From positions 496,001 through 560,000 of the forward strand of contig OZ255707.1 of assembly GCA_965277075.1 (NCBI GenBank): a stretch of DNA of 64,000 bases, read 5' to 3'. A program made the position numbers and the translations under genes. The stretch's first letter is position 1, and every line of letters begins with the position of its first letter. The stretch is from Lustribacter sp965277075 (GTDB taxonomy: Bacteria > Vulcanimicrobiota > Vulcanimicrobiia > Vulcanimicrobiales > Vulcanimicrobiaceae). Shown one piece after another: positions 26,603-34,014 of this stretch. Below the pieces are notes generated by a model. That model was not told the DNA's origin. It was given only the letters and a program-made list of their open reading frames with translations, and searched no databases.

Positions 26603-27238
26603 ATGGAACTGGTCTGCGTTCGTCACGGACGCACCGCTTGGAACGCCGACCGGCGATTTCAGGGGCAAACGGATGTCCCACTCGACGACGAGGGCCGCGC
26701 GCAAGCGCGGGCCCTCGCCGTCCATCTGCGGGGGGAAACGTTCGACCTTGCCGTTGGAAGCGATCTGCAGCGGGCGCGCGCAACGGCCGAGACGATCCTT
26801 GCCGGCCGGGCGCCGGCGCTCGAACTCGACCCGGCGCTGCGGGAGATGCACTTCGGCGTATGGGAAGGCCTGACGTGGACGGAGATCGTGGCGCGCTGGC
26901 CCGAGCTTTCGGATCGCTATGAAGCCTCACCGCGCCAGTACGTCCCGCAAGACGGTGAGTCGTGGCTCGACCTTTGCGCTCGCATCGGTGCAGTACTGCG
27001 CCGAATCGCCGACCGCGTTCCACCAAATGGCCGCGCCCTCATCGTGAGCCACGCCGGCGTGATGCATGCGATTCTGCATACGGTGAAAGATCCGCAACCG
27101 GCGTCCGATGCGGATGAGACGGAGTTGCGCGTGCGGCTCGTGCCCGCGGGAATCATCCGCCTGCGCGGTTCGTTTGCAGGCGGCTGGACCGTCGCGGCGA
27201 TCAACGAGACCGCGCAGACTTTCACGGCGCGCCCGTGA
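26603..27238 (+). CDS. cobC: Histidine phosphatase, probable alpha-ribazole phosphatase
   Basis: 211 aa of the histidine-phosphatase superfamily: catalytic RHG at residues 7-9 (CVRHGRTAWN), the second Arg in SDLQRARATAE, Glu in LREMHFGVWEGLT, and the late His in IVSHAGVMHAIL. The two next genes are cobT and cobS with overlapping codons, and in cobalamin lower-ligand assembly CobC removes phosphate from alpha-ribazole phosphate, so this assignment follows from context. A general phosphoglycerate-mutase-like phosphatase is possible. The ATG is preceded by a hairpin rather than a Shine-Dalgarno. Confidence 0.8.
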   Translation: MELVCVRHGRTAWNADRRFQGQTDVPLDDEGRAQARALAVHLRGETFDLAVGSDLQRARATAETILAGRAPALELDPALREMHFGVWEGLTWTEIVARWPELSDRYEASPRQYVPQDGESWLDLCARIGAVLRRIADRVPPNGRALIVSHAGVMHAILHTVKDPQPASDADETELRVRLVPAGIIRLRGSFAGGWTVAAINETAQTFTARP

Positions 27239-28308
27239 TCGTCGACGAGTTTCGCGCCGCGATCGTACCGACCGATCGCGCCGTCGCCGCTGCCGCACGC
27301 GAGCGCATCGACATGCTGATCAAACCGCTCGGAAGTCTCGGCCGCATTGAAACGCTCGCGGAGCGTTTGTGCGCGATCGCCGGCGGCGTGCCCGAGCACG
27401 TCTACGAACGGCGTACGATCCTGATCGGAGCGGGCGATCACGGTGTCGCGGACGACGGGGTGAGCGCATACCCGGCCGACGTCACGGCGCAAATGATCGG
27501 CGGCTTCCTCGCCGGCAGCGCGGCGATCAACGCGTTCGGCCGAGTCGCCCGGGCGGAGGTCTACGTCGCAAATTTCGGCGTGCGAACGCCGCTCGCATCA
27601 CATCCGCGCCTCATCGACGTCAACGCCGGTTATGGTACGGCGAATCTTGCTCGCCGGCCGGCGATCCGGCGTGACGATCTCGGCTACGTTCTGGCGGCCG
27701 GTGTCGCCGCATTCGACGAATGCTTCGAGCGCGCTCCCTTCGACCTCATCGCACTCGGCGAGATGGGCATCGGTAACACGACGAGTGCCGCCGCGCTCGT
27801 GACCGGCTTCACCGGCGAACCGCCGGAACGCGTCGTCGGTCGCGGTACGGGTATCGACGACGCTGCGCTCGTGCGCAAGACGGCGGCGATTAAAGCTGGT
27901 CTTGCGCGCTGCAGCGACTTCACGTGGGACGAACTTGCAAGCGAAGTCGGCGGTTACGAGATCGTCGCGCTGGCAGGCGTGATGCTCTGCGCGGCCCGAG
28001 CGCGCATTCCGATCGTGCTCGACGGCGCGATCGTCGCGGCTGCGGCACTGATCGCCGCGCGTATCGCGCCCGCGACACTCGACTACTTCATCGCCGCGCA
28101 TCGTTCGCGCGAACCCGGTCACGCGATCGCGCTTGCCGCGCTTGGGCTCGAGCCGCTTCTCGATCTCGATCTTCGCCTCGGTGAAGCCAGCGGTGCGGCG
28201 TTGGCGCTGCCGCTGATCGAAGCGGCGGCACGCATGGTGCGCGAGATGCAGACGTTCGCGGAAGCGGGAGTTTCAACGGCGGAGGAGCGCGGACGCGTCG
28301 AAATCTGA
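27235..28308 (+). CDS. cobT: Nicotinate-nucleotide:dimethylbenzimidazole phosphoribosyltransferase
   Basis: CobT, 357 aa: makes alpha-ribazole phosphate from nicotinate mononucleotide and a lower-ligand base. The family blocks KPLGSLGRIE, IGAGDHGVADDGVSAYP, ALGEMGIGNTTSAAAL, and the C-terminal catalytic Glu in LGEASGAALALP are complete. GTG start overlaps the cobC stop by 4 bp. The natural base is not stated by the sequence. No bluB or other lower-ligand gene is present in this window. Confidence 0.95.
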   Translation: MIVDEFRAAIVPTDRAVAAAARERIDMLIKPLGSLGRIETLAERLCAIAGGVPEHVYERRTILIGAGDHGVADDGVSAYPADVTAQMIGGFLAGSAAINAFGRVARAEVYVANFGVRTPLASHPRLIDVNAGYGTANLARRPAIRRDDLGYVLAAGVAAFDECFERAPFDLIALGEMGIGNTTSAAALVTGFTGEPPERVVGRGTGIDDAALVRKTAAIKAGLARCSDFTWDELASEVGGYEIVALAGVMLCAARARIPIVLDGAIVAAAALIAARIAPATLDYFIAAHRSREPGHAIALAALGLEPLLDLDLRLGEASGAALALPLIEAAARMVREMQTFAEAGVSTAEERGRVEI

Positions 28309-29036
28309 ACGCACTGCGAACGGCCTTTTCGTACTTCTCGATTTTGCCCGTCGGCCTCACGGGTGCACCGGACGGCGCCGCGCTTGCGTGCCTGCCGTTC
28401 GTCGGCATCGCCATCGGCGCGCTCAGCGGAACGTTTGCGTGGGGCGTGAGCACGATCGCGCCGCACGCGTTCGCCGTCGCAGCGGCCTTCTCGGCAACGG
28501 TCGTTCTCAGCGGAGCCATGCACGTCGACGGCTTCCTCGACACCTGCGACGCACTGTTCGCGAGCGTCGCACCCGAACGACGTCTTGAGATCATGAAAGA
28601 TCCGCGACACGGAACGTTCGCCGTCGCCGGATTCGCGGTCGCGATAGCGTGGTGGGTCACGTCGCTCGGCGCGCTCGATCCGGCTCGCCTGCCGTTCGCC
28701 CTTGCGTTCGCCGGCGGCTCGGCGCGTTTTGCCGCGGTGCAAAACGCGTTCGTCTTTCCGTACGGCCGCACGGGCGGCTCGGCGGCCGCGTTCGCGCAAC
28801 GACCGCCGCCGACCGTGCTCTTCTTGTGCGCGTGCACGCTCGTTGCAATCGCGCTTGCAGCGCGCGCGCCGGTGTGGATCGCCGTCGCGGCGGCCGCGTG
28901 CGCGATCGCGTTGCTGTTTGGGCGCGGCGCGGCGCGGCGGCTCGGCGGCGTTCTCGTCGGCGACGTCTACGGTGCGACGATTGTCGCTTTAGAAGTCGTT
29001 ATATTGACCGCAATCGCGCTCGTACAAGGGCATTGA
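28305..29036 (+). CDS. cobS: Adenosylcobinamide-GDP ribazoletransferase
   Basis: CobS, 243 aa, an inner-membrane enzyme that joins adenosylcobinamide-GDP to alpha-ribazole. Several hydrophobic helices and the family motifs SGAMHVDGFLDTCDALFA and MKDPRHGTFAV are present. Conserved CobS proteins begin close to LRTAFSYFSILPVG. The only codon that allows this is a CTG at 28305, overlapping the cobT stop (CTGA). The TTG at 28344 would delete the conserved segment. A CUG start is therefore proposed, with translational coupling to cobT. Confidence 0.92.
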   Translation: MNALRTAFSYFSILPVGLTGAPDGAALACLPFVGIAIGALSGTFAWGVSTIAPHAFAVAAAFSATVVLSGAMHVDGFLDTCDALFASVAPERRLEIMKDPRHGTFAVAGFAVAIAWWVTSLGALDPARLPFALAFAGGSARFAAVQNAFVFPYGRTGGSAAAFAQRPPPTVLFLCACTLVAIALAARAPVWIAVAAAACAIALLFGRGAARRLGGVLVGDVYGATIVALEVVILTAIALVQGH

Positions 29037-29060
29037 AGGGTCGGCGGGAAGGCAGCGCGC

Positions 29061-29603
29061 GTGGCTCTCGACACCCGGCAAAATCGACTTACGCTTCCGC
29101 TCGGCGAGCGAGCGCCCGACACGATCAACGTCATCGTCGAGATTCCCAGCGGGTCGCGTAACAAGTACGAATACGACAAAGCGCTGGATATCTTCCGGCT
29201 CGATCGCGCGCTGCACTCACCGGTGTACTACCCCGGCGATTACGGCTTCGCTCCACGCACCCTCGCGCTCGACGACGATCCGCTCGACGTGTTGATTCTC
29301 GTCTCGGAACCGACGTTTAGCGGATGCCTGGTCGTCGCGCGTCCGATCGGTATTCTCAAGATGATCGACGACGGCAAATCCGACGACAAGGTTCTGGCGG
29401 TCCCGGTCGGCGAGCCGGAATACGCCGACGTTCATAACTATACGCAGATCTTCGCGCATCAGCTGCGCAAGATTCAGCATTTCTTCGAAACGTACAAGCT
29501 GCTCGAAGGAAAAGCAACGAGCACCCATGGGTGGTTCGATGCCGCGGAAGCGCGCCGCATCATTCTCGAATCGGCCGAGCGGTTCGACGTCGACAAACTT
29601 TGA
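29061..29603 (+). CDS. ppa: Inorganic pyrophosphatase
   Basis: Type I soluble pyrophosphatase, 180 aa: hydrolyses PPi to phosphate, pulling biosynthetic reactions forward. Active-site motifs: VEIPSGSRNKYEYD, YYPGDYGF, and the acidic DDDPLDVLIL signature, with KxxxDDGKSDDK. Starts at GTG with GGGAAGG upstream and lies 24 bp behind cobS, so it may share the transcript. Confidence 0.96.
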   Translation: MALDTRQNRLTLPLGERAPDTINVIVEIPSGSRNKYEYDKALDIFRLDRALHSPVYYPGDYGFAPRTLALDDDPLDVLILVSEPTFSGCLVVARPIGILKMIDDGKSDDKVLAVPVGEPEYADVHNYTQIFAHQLRKIQHFFETYKLLEGKATSTHGWFDAAEARRIILESAERFDVDKL

Positions 29604-29606
29604 GGA

Positions 29607-30290
29607 TCAGCCCGAATCGGGCTGCATCGCGTCGAGCGCCGCGTCGGCTGCGCTCTGCGTCGCGAACGGGCGATAGCGTTCGTATGTTGTGACCGACGTT
29701 CCGCCGCCGGAGATAAAGCCTTCCCGGCCGGTGAACGCGCGCGTGATCTTCACGACATCCCAGCGCTCGTCGCTCACCTTCGCGAATTCGAGCGTCGTCG
29801 TCATGCTCGTCGCGTGCTGCGGCAGCGCGGCCGGACGAACGACGATCGTCACGATGCGATTCTCCGCACGCAAAAACGTCAGCGAACCATCACCGTGCGC
29901 TTCGTCCCGGACTTTCGCGGTGAAGTCGACCGATACGAACTCGCCGTCGTCGTGCGGCTTGCCGTAGTCGTAGTCGTCGACACATCCCGACAGCATGGGA
30001 AGCCGCATACCGAACCGTCCCGACGGGCCCTCCGGGTCGACCGACCTTTTTGTCAGCTCGTCGGGCGCTACCGTTTTGCCGTTATCAACGGCGCGCAGGA
30101 CACGTTTGCGGACCGGCGCGCCGGCCGTTTCTTCGTAACCCGTCTCGGAGGTGGAGCGGATGTGAAACGGACCGCCGTGCGCGTCGAAAGCCGTGACGGC
30201 GACGAACGTCACGATGCTCTTGGTGGCCGCGGCGTACGCTGCCGCGACGTCTCGTGCGAACGCGGAACCGTCGAGCGCTACGATGGCCAT
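29607..30290 (-). CDS. Hypothetical protein
   Basis: 227 aa, no recognised family. N terminus (AIVALDGSAFARDVAAAYAAATKSIVTFVAVTAF) is mildly hydrophobic but lacks a clear signal cleavage site. The middle is beta-rich with repeated T/V strands (GSLTFLRAENRIVTIVVRPA). The pattern resembles small lipoprotein-sorting-type beta domains, but no motif is decisive. It lies 3 bp after the GGDEF-EAL gene on the same strand, so is probably in the same transcript. Confidence 0.65.
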   Translation of the reverse strand: MAIVALDGSAFARDVAAAYAAATKSIVTFVAVTAFDAHGGPFHIRSTSETGYEETAGAPVRKRVLRAVDNGKTVAPDELTKRSVDPEGPSGRFGMRLPMLSGCVDDYDYGKPHDDGEFVSVDFTAKVRDEAHGDGSLTFLRAENRIVTIVVRPAALPQHATSMTTTLEFAKVSDERWDVVKITRAFTGREGFISGGGTSVTTYERYRPFATQSAADAALDAMQPDSG

Positions 30291-30293
30291 CCG

Positions 30294-32195
30294 TCAACTC
30301 CGGGCGGCGAGCAATTCGGCCGGGAGCGCGAGCGGCTGATCGAGCGCGGGCATCAGCGGTCGCGAGAAAATAAAGCCCTGGCCGGTCGCGCATCCCAAGA
30401 GCCGCAGCTTTTCCGCTTGCTCGGGCGTTTCGATGCCTTCGGCGACGACGTGCAAATCCAGCGACCGCGCCAGGTCGAGCACCGTCTTCACGATCGGTTC
30501 GCTCGCCAGCCCCTCGCCGTAGCCGGAGACGAAACTGCGGTCGATCTTCAATCCACTGATCGGCAGCATGCGCAGATACCGCAGTGATGAGTACCCGATG
30601 CCGAAATCATCGATGCATACTTTCACGCCGCCTTCGCGCAGCCGCTCCAAAACGGCGCCGGCACCGGTACTCATGTCGATGATCGCATTCTCCGTGATTT
30701 CGAGCGTCACCGTCTCCGGTTCGACCCCGGCCGCATGGATTGCGGCGAACACGTGCTCGGGCAAGTCGCCGTGCACGAGTTCTTGCACCGACACGTTGAC
30801 GTGCATCTGCAAGGTCGGATCTCTACGCTGCTCGATTGCGAGGCGTTCGAGAGACCGAGCGAGGACGTGACGCCCGAGCCGCACGATCACGCCTGACTCT
30901 TCCGCAGCCGGGATGAAAAGGTCGGGTTGAATGATGCCCTCGCGCGGATGGTTCCAGCGCACGAGTGCCTCATAACCAATCGTTTTCCAGTCAGCGAGCC
31001 GCACGAGCGGTTGGAACGCGACGCAAAACTGGTCGGGCGTTTCGATCGCGTCGCGCATGTCGGACGTGATCTGAAGACGTTGCACGGCCTTGTCATGCAT
31101 CTGTTCGTTGAAGATCGTGTACGTCGCGCGACCGTCGGCCTTCGACCGGTAGAGCGCGATATCGGCGTCGCGCAGCAGATCTTCCGGGCGGCGATAACGT
31201 TCGTGACCGAGCGCAACACCGACGCTCGCGGTCGTATAGAGGCGCCGCCCCTCGACCGTTGCCGGCTCGGCGACGGTCGCGAGAAGCCACTCGATGCGCG
31301 TTTCGATATCCTCGTCGAGGAAGAGGACGCCGAACTCATCGCCCCCCAGTCGCGCGACCATTTCGCCCGGACGCATGATCGAGCGCAATCGCTGCGCGAC
31401 CGCGCGTAAGAGCGCGTCGCCGGCCAAATGCCCCAAACTATCGTTCACGATCTTGAAGTGATCGAGATCGACGAACGCGACCGCCAGTCCACGCGGCGGC
31501 ACGTGCAATGCATCACCGAGCTGCGCCGAGAACAAGCCGCGATTCGGCAAGCCGGTGAGCGCGTCGTGCGTCGCCTCGTGGATGAGCCGGTCGCGGATGA
31601 CGATACGTTCGCTGACGTCGTCGACGATCGCGATCGCGAACGGATCGTCGTCTTCGGGGACGTAGGTCACGCTGACGTCGGCCCACATCGTCGAACCGTT
31701 TTCGCGGCGGTAACGAACCTCTTGTTCGGACGAAGAGACATCGCCGCGCACGAGTGCGGCGAAGCCCTCCACGGTTCGCGCGCGGTCCGACGGATCGACG
31801 AGCGACGTCAAGGGGCGGCCGACCAGTTCGCGGCGACCATAGCCGAGCATGACGTCGAAGGCCGCGTTCGTCTCGCGTAGCGATCCGTCCGCATCGATGA
31901 CCGCGATCCCGAGCGGGGCACCTTCGAAGACCGTCTGAAAACGCGCCTCAGCGCGCGCGAGCGCGACTTCGGACGCGACCCGTTCGGTTTCGCTGCGTAA
32001 GCTCAGAGAACGCACACTCGCGCCCAAAACGCGCAAGAGCACGAGCAAGAGGACTCCAACGAGTGCGACGAGCGACGTGACGGTACTCAACACCGACCAC
32101 GAAACAGCCGCCGGGGCATGCTCGGGCGAGGCCGCCGCTAGACGAGCGCCGGCGTTGGCAGCGACGGCAACGAGAGCCGCTCCTCCCAACAACAT
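30294..32195 (-). CDS. Membrane PAS-GGDEF-EAL c-di-GMP enzyme
   Basis: 633 aa: two N-terminal transmembrane segments (about residues 1-21 and 33-58), a PAS domain (about 82-205), GGDEF domain (about 212-375, with intact RLGGDEFGVLF), and EAL domain (about 385-625, with YEALVRWNHP, ENAIIDMSTG, IDDFGIGYSS and VAEGIET). Both catalytic motifs appear intact, so it could make and degrade c-di-GMP, depending on the PAS signal. Divergent from icd, 59 bp apart. Confidence 0.94.
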   Translation of the reverse strand: MLLGGAALVAVAANAGARLAAASPEHAPAAVSWSVLSTVTSLVALVGVLLLVLLRVLGASVRSLSLRSETERVASEVALARAEARFQTVFEGAPLGIAVIDADGSLRETNAAFDVMLGYGRRELVGRPLTSLVDPSDRARTVEGFAALVRGDVSSSEQEVRYRRENGSTMWADVSVTYVPEDDDPFAIAIVDDVSERIVIRDRLIHEATHDALTGLPNRGLFSAQLGDALHVPPRGLAVAFVDLDHFKIVNDSLGHLAGDALLRAVAQRLRSIMRPGEMVARLGGDEFGVLFLDEDIETRIEWLLATVAEPATVEGRRLYTTASVGVALGHERYRRPEDLLRDADIALYRSKADGRATYTIFNEQMHDKAVQRLQITSDMRDAIETPDQFCVAFQPLVRLADWKTIGYEALVRWNHPREGIIQPDLFIPAAEESGVIVRLGRHVLARSLERLAIEQRRDPTLQMHVNVSVQELVHGDLPEHVFAAIHAAGVEPETVTLEITENAIIDMSTGAGAVLERLREGGVKVCIDDFGIGYSSLRYLRMLPISGLKIDRSFVSGYGEGLASEPIVKTVLDLARSLDLHVVAEGIETPEQAEKLRLLGCATGQGFIFSRPLMPALDQPLALPAELLAARS

Positions 32196-32210
32196 CCTCC
32201 CAAAGCCTGG

Positions 32211-32254
32211 ATTGCGGCGGATTGGCTCTTAAATTGCGCGAAACCCGCCGCAAT
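32211..32254. promoter_or_regulatory. Inverted repeat between GGDEF-EAL gene and icd
   Basis: ATTGCGGCGG (32211-32220) and CCGCCGCAAT (32245-32254) are exact inverted copies of 10 bases with 24 bases between. The right copy ends directly at the icd ATG at 32255, and no Shine-Dalgarno is seen there. It lies in the 59-bp divergent promoter region, so it could be an operator for both genes or a hairpin that hides the icd start. Confidence 0.55.
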
Positions 32255-33484
32255 ATGGATAAGATCGCTGTACGAAATCCCGTCGTCGAATTGGACGGCG
32301 ACGAAATGACGCGTATCATTTGGCAGTTCATCAAGGACAAGTTGATCCTGCCGTACCTCGAGATCGATCTGCGCTACTACGATCTCTCGGTCGAACACCG
32401 CGACGCGACCGACGACCAGGTGACGCTCGACGCGGCCCGCGCCATCAAAGAGTTTTCCGTCGGTGTCAAGTGCGCGACGATCACCCCGGACGAAGCCCGC
32501 GTCGAGGAATTCGGGCTGAAGAAGATGTGGAAGTCGCCGAACGGGACGATCCGTAACGAGCTCGACGGAACGGTCTTTCGCGAGCCGATCATTTGCCGTA
32601 ACGTGCCGCGGCTGGTCCCCGGCTGGACCGATCCGATCGTGATCGGCCGGCATGCCTTCGGCGATCAATATCGCGCGACGGATTTCGTCGTGCCGGGTTC
32701 CGGAAAACTGACCTTGACCTTCACGCCCGACGGCGCCGGCGAGACGATCTCGCGCGACGTGTTCCAGTTTCCGGGCGGTGGCGTCGCGATGGCGATGTAC
32801 AATCTCGACGACTCGATTCGCGGCTTTGCGCGGGCCAGTTTCAACTACGGGCTGTTGCGGAATTGGCCGGTCTATCTTTCGACGAAGAACACGATTCTCA
32901 AAGCCTATGACGGCCGCTTCAAAGACCTCTTCCAACAGGTTTTCGACGCCGAGTTCGCCGCTGAGTTCAAAGCCCGCGGGATCACCTACGAACACCGGTT
33001 GATCGACGACATGGTCGCTGCGGCACTGAAGTGGAGCGGCAAGTTCGTCTGGGCGTGCAAGAATTACGACGGCGACGTCCAGTCCGATACCGTCGCGCAG
33101 GGTTTCGGTTCGCTCGGACTCATGACGTCGGTGCTGCTCAGCCCCGACGGCAAAACCGTCGAAGCGGAGGCAGCGCACGGAACCGTGACGCGACACTATC
33201 GAATGCACCAGCAGGGCAAGCCGACCTCGACCAACCCGATTGCCTCGATTTTCGCGTGGACGCGCGGACTGGCACACCGCGGCAAGCTGGACGGCACGCC
33301 CGAAGTGATCCGATTCGCCGAGATGCTCGAGGCGGTCTGCGTCGATACGGTCGAGAGCGGTAAAATGACGAAGGATCTCGCCCTGCTTATCGGTCCCGAT
33401 GAGCCCTGGTTGACAACGGAGGGCTTTCTCGATGCGCTCGACGCCGAGTTGCGGCGCCGAATGCAGGCGGCCGTTCCGGCGTGA
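32255..33484 (+). CDS. icd: Isocitrate dehydrogenase (NADP-type)
   Basis: 409 aa, a homodimeric isocitrate dehydrogenase of the eukaryote-like subfamily II: oxidises isocitrate to 2-oxoglutarate in the TCA cycle. Family motifs: VVELDGDEMTRIIW, SPNGTIRNELDGTVFREPI, and the signature NYDGDVQSDTVAQGFGSLGLM, EAAHGTVTRHYR, KMTKDLAL. The ATG at 32255 begins the conserved MDKIAVRNPVVE. A TTG at 32222 would add 11 residues without homology. Translation start lacks a Shine-Dalgarno and abuts an inverted repeat. Confidence 0.96.
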   Translation: MDKIAVRNPVVELDGDEMTRIIWQFIKDKLILPYLEIDLRYYDLSVEHRDATDDQVTLDAARAIKEFSVGVKCATITPDEARVEEFGLKKMWKSPNGTIRNELDGTVFREPIICRNVPRLVPGWTDPIVIGRHAFGDQYRATDFVVPGSGKLTLTFTPDGAGETISRDVFQFPGGGVAMAMYNLDDSIRGFARASFNYGLLRNWPVYLSTKNTILKAYDGRFKDLFQQVFDAEFAAEFKARGITYEHRLIDDMVAAALKWSGKFVWACKNYDGDVQSDTVAQGFGSLGLMTSVLLSPDGKTVEAEAAHGTVTRHYRMHQQGKPTSTNPIASIFAWTRGLAHRGKLDGTPEVIRFAEMLEAVCVDTVESGKMTKDLALLIGPDEPWLTTEGFLDALDAELRRRMQAAVPA

Positions 33485-33543
33485 TGCAGGCGGCGGTTCC
33501 GGTGTAAGGAAGCTTCTGGGAATCTCGCTTCGGGGTGACGCGC

Positions 33544-34014
33544 ATGTCCAAAACCGTTCATCTCCGCGTCGACGGCAAGGAACATGCCGTCGACGCGGAT
33601 CCCACGATGCCGCTGCTCTACGCGCTGCGCGATGATCTCGCGCTGGAGAATCCGCGCTTCGGCTGCGGACTCGCGCAGTGCGGGGCGTGCACGGTGTTGA
33701 TTGATAACGTCGCGACCCGGTCGTGTGTCTATCCCGTCGGTAGCGCCGCGGGACACGTCGTCACCACGCTGGGCGGACTCGGAACGCCCGAGCGTCCGCA
33801 CCCGTTGCAAACGGCATTTGCGGACGAACAGGCGATGCAGTGCGGCTATTGCCTCAACGGCTGGATCATGACGGCAGCCGATCTGCTGCACCATGAGAAA
33901 GCGCCGAGCGAGGCGCGTATCAAAGAGGCTCTCGGCGACGTCGTGTGCCGCTGCGGCGCGCATGTCGCGATGGTTCGCGCAGTGCAGCGCGCTGCCAAGG
34001 AGATGCACGCATGA
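33544..34014 (+). CDS. (2Fe-2S) subunit of a molybdenum hydroxylase (IorA-like)
   Basis: 156 aa. Ferredoxin-like N-terminal cluster cysteines in FGCGLAQCGACTVLIDN plus the downstream Cys (RSC), then the second cluster with QCGYCLNGW and CRCGAH. It matches the small subunit of isoquinoline 1-oxidoreductase/aldehyde dehydrogenase of the xanthine-oxidase family. ATG 33544 has GGGGTG about 7 bases upstream. It overlaps the large-subunit gene by 4 bp. No FAD subunit is present, as expected for the IorAB type, where electrons go to an external acceptor. Confidence 0.93.
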   Translation: MSKTVHLRVDGKEHAVDADPTMPLLYALRDDLALENPRFGCGLAQCGACTVLIDNVATRSCVYPVGSAAGHVVTTLGGLGTPERPHPLQTAFADEQAMQCGYCLNGWIMTAADLLHHEKAPSEARIKEALGDVVCRCGAHVAMVRAVQRAAKEMHA

